Positions 1 to 8,773 of a DNA stretch of 64,000 nt are shown piece by piece. Numbering within the stretch: the stretch's first letter is position 1; each line of letters begins with the position of its first letter. The stretch comes from an uncultured Bacteroidales bacterium (lineage in GTDB: Bacteria > Bacteroidota > Bacteroidia > Bacteroidales > UBA932), in contig CALUTW010000001.1 of the NCBI GenBank assembly GCA_944323805.1, forward strand, positions 124,001-188,000. Direction: 5' to 3'. Position numbers and translations under genes: made by a program. The notes under the pieces are model-generated. The model was not told the DNA's origin, did not search any database, and saw nothing but the letters and a program-made list of their open reading frames with translations.

Positions 1-287
1 GAGGCATGAGGCAGACTCCTGATGCTGTGACCGATGACGGGATGGCGGATGTGACGGTAATCCCGCCGCTTCCGTTCATGAAGATAGCCCTTGAGATACG
101 CCGCCTTTTCGACGGTTCTTTCAGCCGTGTAAGGGAGCTGGTCACGGACCGCGGACGTGTAATCACGGTCCGGCCTTCCGGAGGACCTGCAGAGCTTGTT
201 GAAGTAGACGGGGAGACTGTCGGGAATATCCCTGTGAAATTCGAGGTCCTTCCGGAGCAGATAAGGGTCCTCCACCGTCACATGTAG
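1..287 (+). CDS. Diacylglycerol/lipid kinase family protein, C-terminal end (5' part outside window)
   Basis: This is the last ~94 codons of a gene that begins before the window; the frame is open to base 3. The visible tail ends in a strand-rich segment with a G-N-I-P-V-K-F-E-V-L-P motif followed by a short R-V-L stretch. That is typical of the C-terminal beta-sandwich of DagK/YegS-type lipid kinases, where D-G-E-x-x-G precedes P-x-x-F-x-V-x-P. The catalytic domain is not visible, so the call rests on the tail only. The gene converges on the pseudouridine synthase 18 bases further on. No terminator-like hairpin is evident between them. Confidence 0.6.
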   Translation, partial: GMRQTPDAVTDDGMADVTVIPPLPFMKIALEIRRLFDGSFSRVRELVTDRGRVITVRPSGGPAELVEVDGETVGNIPVKFEVLPEQIRVLHRHM

Positions 288-305
288 CCTGCTGTTTCCC
301 TCCTG

Positions 306-1280
306 TCATTTTTCCGGCCCTGTCAGCATCTTGAATGTGCGTGGGATCCCGGTGTCGAATTTCATTATCTTTCCTGTCCACGGATGTCTGAAGGAAATGC
401 TTCTGGCATGCAGGGCAAGCCTGCCGAGCGGATTTGTCCTTGCCCCGTATTTCCTGTCTCCGGCTACAGGACAGCCCATTTCCGCTGCATGTATCCTTAT
501 CTGGTTCTTCCTCCCGGTCTCGAGGTCGAATTCCGCAAGGGAATAATGCACATGTCCTGCATCGCTGCCAGGTTCAGGAAGCAGCTGCCTGTATCTTGTA
601 ACCGCCTCCTTGCCACCGTTGTCTGTCGGGCTGGAGCTCATTTTCAGCGACTTCGGATTCTCTTTCAGCCATGACCTGTGTACTCCCTCCGGTTCAGGAA
701 GACAGCCCTCCAGTACGGCGACATAGCGTCTCTCCAGAATATTGCTGTTCCATCCGTCCTGCAGCCGTGCCTGTGTCTCTTCATCCCTTGCAAATATGAT
801 GAGTCCGGATGTCTCCCTGTCGAGCCTGTGGACAATGAAGATTCTTGCATCGGTCCTCCCTCTGCCGGCCATGCCGCGAGCCTGCCTCCTGACATAGGCA
901 GTAAGCAGCGAATATGCGGTCTCCTCGCCCTCCTTGCCTGTCGACATAGTCAGGACTGAATGTCTCTTGTCAGCGACAATCAGGTGCTCGTCTTCATATA
1001 CGACCCTTATCCTCGTGTCGATATCTCCGGTGTGCTTCTTGATTCTCGTGCCACGCTCCAGTATTACAAGCCGGTCACCCTTCACAAGCTGATGGTCAAA
1101 GGCTGTCACATTTCTGCCGTTGACTGTAATCTGTCCCTTGGACAGATAGGACTTGACGGAAGTGCGGCTTTCCCCTCTGCATATCTCATACAGGTAGTCC
1201 ATAAGCAGGCTGTCATGCGTCACGGTAAATTTTCTTCCTGCAGTGTCTGTGTTCTGCCGGATATGGCTGTTCCCCCTCAT
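306..1280 (-). CDS. RluA/RluD-family pseudouridine synthase with S4 domain
   Basis: The 324-residue protein should isomerise uridine to pseudouridine in structured RNA. An S4 RNA-binding domain is visible at about residues 20-75 (K-S-Y-L-S-K-G-Q-I-T-V-N-G). The RluA-type catalytic domain follows, with the signature HRLDRETSGL (about residue 150) containing the catalytic Asp. A later G-R-x-N-Q-I-R-x-H motif is also typical. The S4 plus catalytic layout fits RluD-like 23S rRNA enzymes, but Bacteroidales carry several paralogues, so the target position cannot be fixed. The ATG at 1280 lies about 35 bases downstream of the start predicted from a good -33/-7 promoter at 1322-1352. It is divergent from holA. 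Confidence 0.9.
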   Translation of the reverse strand: MRGNSHIRQNTDTAGRKFTVTHDSLLMDYLYEICRGESRTSVKSYLSKGQITVNGRNVTAFDHQLVKGDRLVILERGTRIKKHTGDIDTRIRVVYEDEHLIVADKRHSVLTMSTGKEGEETAYSLLTAYVRRQARGMAGRGRTDARIFIVHRLDRETSGLIIFARDEETQARLQDGWNSNILERRYVAVLEGCLPEPEGVHRSWLKENPKSLKMSSSPTDNGGKEAVTRYRQLLPEPGSDAGHVHYSLAEFDLETGRKNQIRIHAAEMGCPVAGDRKYGARTNPLGRLALHARSISFRHPWTGKIMKFDTGIPRTFKMLTGPEK

Positions 1281-1321
1281 CTGTATCGGTTTTAAATTTG
1301 TCCTGTCTGATATTCAGGATG

Positions 1322-1352
1322 CAAAAATACAAATGCATCCCGATATGACAAA
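1322..1352 (-). promoter_or_regulatory. Bacteroidetes-type promoter for the pseudouridine synthase
   Basis: On the minus strand TTTG (1352-1349) is followed after 19 bases by TATTTTTG (1329-1322). This matches the Bacteroidetes sigma consensus TTTG-N19-21-TAnnTTTG. The predicted transcription start is about 1315, giving a leader of roughly 35 bases to the ATG at 1280. Confidence 0.65.
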
Positions 1353-1414
1353 GTTTCTGCGCAATTTGGCCCTGCGGCCACATATACGGTTCACGCCTCG
1401 GCATAGCAAATAAA

Positions 1415-1446
1415 TTTGCTATGCTCTCGGCTTCTCACTATATTTG
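1415..1446 (+). promoter_or_regulatory. Bacteroidetes-type promoter for holA
   Basis: TTTG (1415-1418), a 20-base spacer and TATATTTG (1439-1446) match the -33/-7 consensus exactly. Transcription should start near 1450-1454, practically on the ATG at 1453. The message would therefore be leaderless or nearly so. Confidence 0.7.
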
Positions 1447-1452
1447 CACCTT

Positions 1453-2490
1453 ATGGCAAAAGGTTATGCAGAGACAGATGCGCAGTGCCGCGAGATAATC
1501 GCCGATGCCCGCAGGAAGATATTCAGACCGGTCTATCTTCTTATGGGGGAGGAGCCGTTCTATCCGGATATGGTATGCGATGTCATCATAGCCAATGCCC
1601 TTGATGACAGTGAAAGGGATTTCAACCAGACGGTATGCTATGGTGCCGATGTCTCGGCCGATGATGTGATTACCGCCGCCAGGAGATATCCGATGTTTGC
1701 TGAAAGGCAGCTTGTTGTCGTCAAGGAAGCCCAGGCCATGAAATCTCTGGAGGAGCTTGCCGTGTACTGCAGCCGTCCGCTGGAGTCCACGGTCCTTGTC
1801 ATATATATGCACGGGGCGTCTGCGGACAAGAGAAAATCCCTGTATAAGTCGGTCATGAAAGTCGGGACAGTCGTAGAGTCTGCCCCTGTCAGGGATTATG
1901 AGATATCGCGCTGGATATCTTCCTATTATAAGGGGCTCGGACTGGCCATAGACCCGGATGCCGCAGCGCTGCTCGGCGAATATGCCGGTACGGACCTCGG
2001 CAAGATCGCTGTCGAGACGGAGAAGCTCAGGAAGAATCTTCCGGAAGGCACTTCATCAATCTCTGTTTCCGATATAGAGAAGAATGTCGGCATAAGCAGG
2101 CAGTTCAGCATATTCGAACTAACAAAGGCCCTGTCGGCCAAGGATGCGTCAAAGGCCCTTAAGGTGGCTGCATATATCGGGGCGTCTCCGCGTTTTGCCA
2201 TGCCTGCGGCAGTAAGCGCCCTTTTCATGCATTTCAGCAGGATACTCAGATATGAGGCCCTGCTCATGAAGGATCCGCATCCCGGGAATGACCGGAAGGC
2301 CAAGGTTCTCGGAGTGAATCCGTATTTCTTCCGGGAATATGACCTGGCGGCCGCGAATTATCCTGTCAGGAAATGCATGTCCGTGATTGCCCTTCTGAGG
2401 GACTACGACTACAAGGGAAAAGGCGGGGATGCAGGCGAAGCGACCCCTGACCAGCTTTTAGTGGAGCTGACAGCGAGAATTCTAAGTTGA
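1453..2490 (+). CDS. holA: DNA polymerase III subunit delta
   Basis: This clamp-loader subunit opens the sliding clamp during DNA replication. The ~345-residue protein has the HolA layout. It begins with an N-terminal region containing P-V-Y-L-L-M-G-E-E-P-F-Y, followed by the AAA+-like fold without a functional Walker A (normal for delta). Further on is D-L-G-K-I-A-V-E-T-E-K-L, and then the C-terminal collar domain with R-Q-F-S-I-F-E-L and the helical S-A-L-F-M-H-F-S-R-I-L-R stretch. I chose the ATG at 1453 over an upstream TTG at 1444, because the TTG lies inside the -7 box. It leads a run with the ABC transporter genes 25 bases downstream. Confidence 0.9.
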   Translation: MAKGYAETDAQCREIIADARRKIFRPVYLLMGEEPFYPDMVCDVIIANALDDSERDFNQTVCYGADVSADDVITAARRYPMFAERQLVVVKEAQAMKSLEELAVYCSRPLESTVLVIYMHGASADKRKSLYKSVMKVGTVVESAPVRDYEISRWISSYYKGLGLAIDPDAAALLGEYAGTDLGKIAVETEKLRKNLPEGTSSISVSDIEKNVGISRQFSIFELTKALSAKDASKALKVAAYIGASPRFAMPAAVSALFMHFSRILRYEALLMKDPHPGNDRKAKVLGVNPYFFREYDLAAANYPVRKCMSVIALLRDYDYKGKGGDAGEATPDQLLVELTARILS

Positions 2491-2515
2491 AAAACATATA
2501 AAACAATAGACGGTT

Positions 2516-3427
2516 ATGGGAATAATCCAATGTAAGGACGTGTGCAAGAGCTTCGGGGAAAAGGTGGCTCTTGACCATGTCTCGCTTGACTTCCCGCAAG
2601 GGAAGATATTCGGACTTCTCGGTCCAAACGGGGCAGGGAAGACGACCCTGATACGCATTATAAACAGGATTACCATCCCCAATGAAGGCACAGTGCTTTT
2701 TGACGGGCATCCTATTACACAGCGCGATGTGGAGCGTATCGGATATCTCCCCGAGGAGCGCGGGCTTTACAGGAAGATGAAGGTCGGGGACCAGGCCATG
2801 TATCTTGCCCAGCTGAAGGGAATGAGTGCAAGGACTGCGGCTGAGGAGCTCAGGAAATGGTTCGTGAAATTCGGCATACAGAGCTGGTGGACAAAGAAGG
2901 TCGAGGAGCTTTCCAAGGGCATGGCCCAGAAGATACAGTTCATTACGACGGTTGTGCACAAGCCATCCCTGCTTATCCTTGATGAGCCTTTTTCCGGATT
3001 TGACCCGGTGAATGCCCAGCTTATCAGGGAAGAGATACTCAACCTCAAGGCCCAGGGGGCGACAATCGTCCTGTCCACCCATAATATGGAGTCCGTAGAG
3101 GAGCTGTGTGATGACATCGCCCTTATCAACAGGTCGAAGCTGGTCATTACCGGAGGCGTGGACGAGATAAGGCATAAGTACGGGAACAACAATGTGGAGC
3201 TGATATATACCGGTGCATCGTCTGTGACCCCTGTCCCGGGGGTATTCAGGGTCCTGTCTGACTCTGATGATTCAGGAAGGCATACGTCAGTGCTCATGCT
3301 TGAGCCGGGGGCATCGAATTCGGACGTGCTGAATGCCATAGTCACTCAGCCTCTGACCGTAAATTCATTCAGGGAGCTTGTCCCGAGAATGAACGATATT
3401 TTCATCAGATTAGTAACGGAGGAATAA
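2516..3427 (+). CDS. ABC transporter ATP-binding protein (NatA-like)
   Basis: This 303-residue nucleotide-binding subunit should energise the ABC-2 permease encoded 3 bases downstream. The Walker A motif GPNGAGKTT is at about residues 38-46, the signature is E-L-S-K-G-M-A-Q-K-I-Q, and Walker B is L-L-I-L-D-E-P-F-S-G-F-D-P, followed by the switch His in S-T-H-N-M. The signature has K-G-M instead of the canonical S-G-G, which is tolerated in NatA-type exporters. About 90 residues beyond the ATPase core form a C-terminal extension as in NatA/DrrA-like proteins. The substrate is unknown; sodium, drug or lipid export are all possible. Confidence 0.88.
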   Translation: MGIIQCKDVCKSFGEKVALDHVSLDFPQGKIFGLLGPNGAGKTTLIRIINRITIPNEGTVLFDGHPITQRDVERIGYLPEERGLYRKMKVGDQAMYLAQLKGMSARTAAEELRKWFVKFGIQSWWTKKVEELSKGMAQKIQFITTVVHKPSLLILDEPFSGFDPVNAQLIREEILNLKAQGATIVLSTHNMESVEELCDDIALINRSKLVITGGVDEIRHKYGNNNVELIYTGASSVTPVPGVFRVLSDSDDSGRHTSVLMLEPGASNSDVLNAIVTQPLTVNSFRELVPRMNDIFIRLVTEE

Positions 3428-3430
3428 GCC

Positions 3431-4816
3431 ATGAATTTCCATATAATAAATGTCATAATAGGACGGGAATACCTTACCCGTGTAAAAAAGAAGTCTTTTC
3501 TCCTGACAACATTCCTTGCCCCGATATTCCTTGCTGCGATAATGATATTGCCGTCGGTAATAATGTTCATGGCAGAGGATAAGGGAAAACAGGTCGCAGT
3601 TGTTGACGGATCGGGTATTGTGATGCCGTATATGGTTGACAGCGAAGCTGTAGACTATGTGGATTATTCTGGGGAACAGCCGGACAGCATAAAGGCCGGG
3701 TTCAAGGGAATGGGGCTTGATGCCCTTGTGGTCGTCTCCCCGCTGGATCAGGAGACAAGGTCGGTCTCTGTCTCTGCGTATTCACTTAAGCCGATGAGCG
3801 TTGACATGAAGGAGGCAATCAGGGCGAATGTCAACAGGGCAGTGGAGGACTACAGGCTTGAATCATATGATATCGACGGGCTCAAGCAGATTCTCGAGGA
3901 TGTCCAGGCCGATATCCCTGTGGCTACATACACTCTCGAGGATGACGGGGAGGCCAGGATAACCTCATCTGAGGTATACATGTTCGTATCCCTGATTTTC
4001 TCTATCATAATATATATGTTCATAGCCATGTTTTCCGGCATGGTCATGCAGAGTGTCATTGAAGAGAAGTCCAGCAGGGTTGTAGAGGTGCTCGTGTCAT
4101 CAGTGAAAGCCACCGAACTTATGTTCGGCAAGATAATCGGGGTGGCATGCGTGGCCCTTACCCAGTTTTTCCTCTGGGTCGTGCTTACCGGTGTGCTTGT
4201 GGCCGGAGCAGGAGCTGTCATAGGCTTTGACTCCATAGCTGAGAGCGCCGCTGTCCAGACGGACCCTATGACACAGATGGCTGAAGGTCTCGGGGTTGAC
4301 CAGGAAATCATGGAGCAGAGCGGGATGACTGTCCAGATGGAGATGCCTTCCGGTGACAGCGAGCTTGCGGCCGTTCTCCAGACACTGAAGGATATTGACT
4401 ATCCTATGTTGCTGATATCATTCGTGATATATTTTATCCTCGGCTATCTGCTGTATGCATCGCTTTTTGCAGCCATAGGTTCTGCAGTGGAGAACGAGGC
4501 GGATACGCAGCAGCTCCAGCTGCCTGTGACCATACCTCTCATACTGGCTTTCTTCATAGCTTTCTACGCCTTCAAGGCCCCTGACAGCCAGGTGGTGTTC
4601 TGGGGTTCGATGATACCGTTTACATCTCCGATAGTGATGCTTGCCAGGATACCGTTCGGAGTGCCTGTATGGGAACTCGTGCTTTCTGTTGTCCTGCTTC
4701 TCCTTACTTTCGCAGGCATTGCATATATATCGGCCAAGATATACAAGATCGGTATTCTCATGTTCGGCAAGAAGACTACATTCAAGGATCTGTATAAGTG
4801 GCTCAAGCAGAAATGA
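3431..4816 (+). CDS. ABC-2 type transporter permease (NatB-like)
   Basis: This 461-residue membrane protein should pair with the ATPase just upstream to form an exporter. It has the ABC-2 layout: one membrane segment near residues 20-45 (F-L-L-T-T-F-L-A-P-I-F-L-A-A), then a periplasmic domain of about 130 residues. Several membrane segments follow from about residue 180 to the end. The conserved V-I-E-E-K-S-S-R-V-V-E-V-L coupling motif is present. A Met- and acid-rich insert of about 60 residues (around 275-335) lies between two membrane segments. Its stop codon overlaps the next ATG (ATGA), which indicates translational coupling. NatB, YhaP or lipid-export roles cannot be told apart. Confidence 0.85.
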   Translation: MNFHIINVIIGREYLTRVKKKSFLLTTFLAPIFLAAIMILPSVIMFMAEDKGKQVAVVDGSGIVMPYMVDSEAVDYVDYSGEQPDSIKAGFKGMGLDALVVVSPLDQETRSVSVSAYSLKPMSVDMKEAIRANVNRAVEDYRLESYDIDGLKQILEDVQADIPVATYTLEDDGEARITSSEVYMFVSLIFSIIIYMFIAMFSGMVMQSVIEEKSSRVVEVLVSSVKATELMFGKIIGVACVALTQFFLWVVLTGVLVAGAGAVIGFDSIAESAAVQTDPMTQMAEGLGVDQEIMEQSGMTVQMEMPSGDSELAAVLQTLKDIDYPMLLISFVIYFILGYLLYASLFAAIGSAVENEADTQQLQLPVTIPLILAFFIAFYAFKAPDSQVVFWGSMIPFTSPIVMLARIPFGVPVWELVLSVVLLLLTFAGIAYISAKIYKIGILMFGKKTTFKDLYKWLKQK

Positions 4817-5712
4817 ATCTATTGAAGGTACGGGAAATGTTCAGGTTTAGTGGTATTGTACGGCATTCACGTGCCGTACTTTGCGCTGCTGCGGCAGCGG
4901 CATTGCTGCTGCCGGCACAGGCTGCCGGACGACGTGACGGCGTACAGTTTTCATTCAGCTGGAAGCAGACAAGGATAGACGGTTCAAGGACCGGGGTTAC
5001 CTGTCCTGCTGCAGGTAATGAAAAGGAAGCCTTAGGGCAGGTCCGGGGGAGAAAGTACATGGCGCCGTCAGGCAGGGTGTTCTGCGGAGGCTCCATACCG
5101 CGCGTTGCAAGGATTGTGTCCGGGGCGCAGCCTGTGATGGCTCCGGTAAAGACTGTCGTAGGGCATTCTGCCGAAGAGATGAAAGTCGGATATCCGGAGA
5201 GTGCACTGTCCAATCTCTTTGCAGACACAATCATGGAGGCGGTCGAGAAAGTGTCCGGCCGGAAAGTCGATGTAAGCATTGTCAATTTCGGCGGCATAAG
5301 GGTGGATATGCCGAAGGGGGACATTCTAGTGGACGACATAATGTCAATGTTCCCGTTCAAGAACAATATAGTATATGTATCATTGAAGGGGACGCGGCTG
5401 AAAGAGATACTTGACGGGATGGCTGCCGGAGAATTCCAGGCGTTCGGAGGCATGAGGATTGTGGCCGGCGACGGCAGGATAATTTCCGCCGAGGCCGGCG
5501 GATGCCCGATAGACGATGACAGGACCTATGGCCTTGCAACCATTACCTTCCTCCTGCATGGAGGGGATGACCTTTATCTCGGAGAGGGGGTTGAGGAGGT
5601 TACGGAATATCCGGTGGACATATACGATATGATGATGGATTATATTCTCTCGGAGACGGCTGCAGGCAGGGATATCAGGTATCATACCGACGGCCGCATC
5701 GAGATAAGGTAG
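4813..5712 (+). CDS. 5'-nucleotidase C-terminal-domain protein, exported
   Basis: This protein of about 300 residues corresponds to the substrate-binding C-terminal domain of UshA-like 5'-nucleotidases, here as a separate gene. The domain spans about residues 125-295, with S-N-L-F-A-D-T-I near its start, N-F-G-G-I-R, I-M-S-M-F-P-F-K-N, and L-L-H-G-G-D-D-L. A hydrophobic Ala/Leu-rich signal peptide is visible near the N-terminus. I prefer the ATG at 4813, which overlaps the permease stop by four bases; the ATG at 4837 is an alternative. It probably works with the metallophosphatase half encoded next. Nucleotide specificity is not decidable. Confidence 0.82.
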   Translation: MNLLKVREMFRFSGIVRHSRAVLCAAAAAALLLPAQAAGRRDGVQFSFSWKQTRIDGSRTGVTCPAAGNEKEALGQVRGRKYMAPSGRVFCGGSIPRVARIVSGAQPVMAPVKTVVGHSAEEMKVGYPESALSNLFADTIMEAVEKVSGRKVDVSIVNFGGIRVDMPKGDILVDDIMSMFPFKNNIVYVSLKGTRLKEILDGMAAGEFQAFGGMRIVAGDGRIISAEAGGCPIDDDRTYGLATITFLLHGGDDLYLGEGVEEVTEYPVDIYDMMMDYILSETAAGRDIRYHTDGRIEIR

Positions 5713-5728
5713 CTGGAGGAAAACAGAG

Positions 5729-6559
5729 ATGGGAAGATTCAGGATTATTCTTGCCGTGATGCTTCTGGTTGTGCCGGCGGTATTGTCTGCACAGAAGCTT
5801 ACCATAGTGCATACCAATGATACGCATAGCCATATCGACCCTGTGCGGTCTGGCGTTGAAGCCGGTCTGGGTGGGGTAATCGAGCGTGCCGCATATATCG
5901 ACAGCGTGAGGACTGCTGCCGGCAGACGCAATGTGCTGCTGCTTGATGCCGGGGATTTCAGCCAGGGAACATCATATTTTACAATGATGCACGGGGACAT
6001 TGAGGTGGACCTGATCAATGCGATGAAATATGATGCTGTATGTCTCGGGAATCATGAGTTCGACAACGGGCTCGAGGAGCTCTCAAGGCGTGTAAGAGCC
6101 CTAAGATGCCCGGTAGTATGTGCCAACTATGAATTCAGTGGCTCGGATCTGGAACGTCTTGTAAAGCCGTACTGCATAATCCGCAGAGGGGGACTGAAGA
6201 TAGGGATAATAGGCCTGCTTACAGATGTATCCAGGGTTGTTGAAAGAGAGATTGCCGACAGGATAACATATCTGGATCCTGTGGAGACGGCAGACAGGTA
6301 TGCCGCATATCTCAGGAATGAGAGGAATTGTGACCTTGTCATCTGTCTGACGCATCTCGGCTATGAGAAGGAACCTTTCACGGACAGGGACCTGGTGGCA
6401 GCTACGCGTAATATAGACCTTGTGATAGGCGGACATTCTCATACATTCCTCGACACTGCCAAAGTGCATGCGAATATTGACGGGGAGCCGGTTCCCATAG
6501 TGACTGACGGCTGCTGGGGCCTATATGTCGGAAACCTGGAGATTACAGCCGCCGAATAG
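5729..6559 (+). CDS. 5'-nucleotidase-type metallophosphatase (catalytic half), exported
   Basis: This 276-residue calcineurin-like phosphoesterase starts with a signal peptide ending near L-S-A-Q. The metal and active-site motifs of UshA-like enzymes follow: HTNDTHSH (first Asp/His ligands), L-D-A-G-D-F-S-Q-G, L-G-N-H-E-F-D-N-G, and later C-L-T-H-L-G and GGHSHT. It lacks the C-terminal 5'-nucleotidase domain, which the preceding gene supplies. The two genes together equal one UshA-type enzyme in inverted order, probably cleaving extracytoplasmic nucleotides. The gap between them is 16 bases, so co-expression is expected. Confidence 0.88.
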   Translation: MGRFRIILAVMLLVVPAVLSAQKLTIVHTNDTHSHIDPVRSGVEAGLGGVIERAAYIDSVRTAAGRRNVLLLDAGDFSQGTSYFTMMHGDIEVDLINAMKYDAVCLGNHEFDNGLEELSRRVRALRCPVVCANYEFSGSDLERLVKPYCIIRRGGLKIGIIGLLTDVSRVVEREIADRITYLDPVETADRYAAYLRNERNCDLVICLTHLGYEKEPFTDRDLVAATRNIDLVIGGHSHTFLDTAKVHANIDGEPVPIVTDGCWGLYVGNLEITAAE

Positions 6560-6647
6560 GCTGTCCGGTATCCTGTAAGGCCGGGGAACAGCATGTGCAT
6601 TGCCGTACATGGCACCGCATGATATGATGACACTAAACTATAATGCT

Positions 6648-8723
6648 ATGAAATTCAAGTCGATTATCCTTGTCGTGGCTGCATTTTTCTCGGTGCAGTC
6701 CGTCGCATCGGCTTATGAGGAGCGTAACCTTATCTCCTCCAGGCTGGAGCAGGTGGACCTGAAGTCCGTACTTGTAACTGACGGCAGCTGGCTCCCTTTC
6801 CCTGATTATCCGGACAGGGAGGGATGGCAGAGGCTTTTCGGGGACTTTGCGCATAAAGCCATAGCGGAGGGGGAGAAATATCTCGGATATGAATGGAAGC
6901 TGATACCGGCTTCGGCATATCTGGAATATGAGAGGACGGGCGAGCGGCAGGTCATGGAGAAACCGTTTGATGCCAACAGGAAGGCCCTTAACGTACTGGC
7001 ACTCGCCGAGCTGGCTGAAGGCAAGGGACGGTTTATCGATGACATAGCCAACGGACTGTGGATGAATGCCCATATGCCTTCATGGGTGCTTTCGGCCCAT
7101 TTGCCGAGGCAGAGTTCCGGACGGTCGCTTCCGGATACGGGAGAACAGATCATCGACCTCGGCTCGGGCGGTAACGGGGCGCTTGTCTCCATAGTATGCC
7201 ATCTTTTTGAAGATGAGATGAACAGTCTCGACCCCTCAATCGTGCGGGCTGTCAAGGACGCTGTCAGGGAAAAGATACTTGAGCCATATCTGGACATGTC
7301 GGTCAGGAAGGCCAACTGGTGGATGGCTGACGACTGGCGTCCTGGACAGATAATCAATAACTGGAACCCGTGGTGCAATTCCAATGTGCTTATCTGCTTT
7401 CTTCTTATGGAGGACAATCCCGATGTACTGGAGGAGGCAGTCAGGCTTTCGGCGATATCTACAGACAGATTCCTGAACTATGTCAAGGGCGACGGCGCCT
7501 GTGAAGAGGGTCCTGCATATTGGGGGCATGCCGCCGGTAAGCTGTATGACTACCTGAAGGTGCTGTACGAGGCTACCGGAGGTCAGGTCGATCTTTTCGG
7601 CAATGATCTTGTCCGCAGTATGGGGGAGTATATATCCAGGTCCTATATCGGAGACGGATGGGTGGTAAACTTTGCGGATGCCACGGCCCGCATGACTCCC
7701 GATATACCCCTGGTCTACAGATACGGCAAGGACTGCGGAAGTCGTGAGATGATGGATTTCGCCTTGTACCTGCTTGGCGGGCATGATGGGTTCCGGCATG
7801 CATCAGTGCCGCTGTGGAATGATGCCTGGCGGTCTCTCGAGACCCTGAGATATCTCGGCGAGATGAACAGTAAGGTGGATTCACTCAATTTCCTGTGCAA
7901 GGGCAACCGGGCCGTAGAGACACTTGCCCGGGTCAGGGCTTCCCTGAGAAAGGCTGTCCCTCACTGCACATGGTATCCGGAGACGGAGTTTGCCTATATG
8001 AGGAACGAGAACGGATGGTTCCTCGCTGCAAAGGGCGGTTTCAACAATGAAAGCCACAACCATAACGATGTCGGGACTTTTATCCTGTACATCGATGACG
8101 TGCCTGTCTTTATAGAGGCAGGGGTAGGGACATATACAAAGAAGACTTTCAGCCATGAGAGGTATACCATATGGTCGATGCGCAGCGACTGGCACAATCT
8201 TCCTCAGATCAACGGCTCCCTGCAGATATTCGGTCCGGAGTTCAAGGCTGCTGATACTGAATGCGATATACGCAGGCTGTCTTTCAGCGCCGATATTTCA
8301 GGGGCTTATTCCGGTGCCGCACATTGCAGCTCATGGACCAGAAGCTATTCCTTGGGCAGGGACAGGCTTGACATATCCGACAGGTTCCTGCTTTCGGAGA
8401 GGATGGCTCCTGATACCGTCAATTTCCTGGTGCAGGGTGCAGTATATCTTCCGGGAGACAAGGTCGGCGTCATAAGCGGTAAAGAAAATTCCTCGGGGAG
8501 GGAAATCCTTGTGAATCAGGGGGAGATTGTCATTGTCAACGGCAATGTCGCCGTTGCGCTGTCCTACCCGCATTCAATGTCGGTATCCGTTAAGGAGATG
8601 CCTCTCGATGATCCGAGACTGAGCAATGTCTGGGGCAGCTCTATCCGCAGGATATCATTTTCCGCACAGCCTTCTGCACCGCTCAAAGGGAGCTATGGCT
8701 TCAGGGTCAGAAGGATATTCTGA
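6648..8723 (+). CDS. Secreted heparinase II/III-family protein
   Basis: The protein is about 690 residues with a signal peptide (F-K-S-I-I-L-V-V-A-A-F-F-S-V-Q-S, cut near A-S-A). The N-terminal ~350 residues look like the alpha/alpha toroid of polysaccharide lyases. The second half holds the heparinase II/III-like beta domain with G-G-F-N-N-E-S-H-N-H-N-D-V-G, which carries the likely metal or catalytic histidines. The substrate may be a glycosaminoglycan, alginate-like or other uronate polymer; the sequence alone does not settle it. No SusC/SusD genes adjoin it, so it is not a classical utilisation locus. I chose the ATG at 6648 because it starts the signal peptide. Confidence 0.82.
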   Translation: MKFKSIILVVAAFFSVQSVASAYEERNLISSRLEQVDLKSVLVTDGSWLPFPDYPDREGWQRLFGDFAHKAIAEGEKYLGYEWKLIPASAYLEYERTGERQVMEKPFDANRKALNVLALAELAEGKGRFIDDIANGLWMNAHMPSWVLSAHLPRQSSGRSLPDTGEQIIDLGSGGNGALVSIVCHLFEDEMNSLDPSIVRAVKDAVREKILEPYLDMSVRKANWWMADDWRPGQIINNWNPWCNSNVLICFLLMEDNPDVLEEAVRLSAISTDRFLNYVKGDGACEEGPAYWGHAAGKLYDYLKVLYEATGGQVDLFGNDLVRSMGEYISRSYIGDGWVVNFADATARMTPDIPLVYRYGKDCGSREMMDFALYLLGGHDGFRHASVPLWNDAWRSLETLRYLGEMNSKVDSLNFLCKGNRAVETLARVRASLRKAVPHCTWYPETEFAYMRNENGWFLAAKGGFNNESHNHNDVGTFILYIDDVPVFIEAGVGTYTKKTFSHERYTIWSMRSDWHNLPQINGSLQIFGPEFKAADTECDIRRLSFSADISGAYSGAAHCSSWTRSYSLGRDRLDISDRFLLSERMAPDTVNFLVQGAVYLPGDKVGVISGKENSSGREILVNQGEIVIVNGNVAVALSYPHSMSVSVKEMPLDDPRLSNVWGSSIRRISFSAQPSAPLKGSYGFRVRRIF

Positions 8724-8740
8724 TGCAATGTCAGTGGCAG

Positions 8741-8773
8741 GCCTGAGGGCATCCTGCTACAGGATGTTCAGGC
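8741..8773. terminator. Hairpin at convergent gene ends (heparinase-like / yicC)
   Basis: GCCTGA (8741-8746) and CATCCTG (8750-8756) pair with CAGGATG (8760-8766) and TCAGGC (8768-8773). The loop is only CTA. That CTA is exactly the complement of the yicC TAG stop codon (8757-8759). There is no strong T-tract, so it may act as a bidirectional or Rho-assisted end. Confidence 0.5.

Noticed and set aside
2366..3175. 269-codon open frame on the minus strand inside the ABC ATPase gene
   Set aside because: It is antisense to a gene with all ATPase motifs, has no recognisable domain and starts without a promoter-like box.
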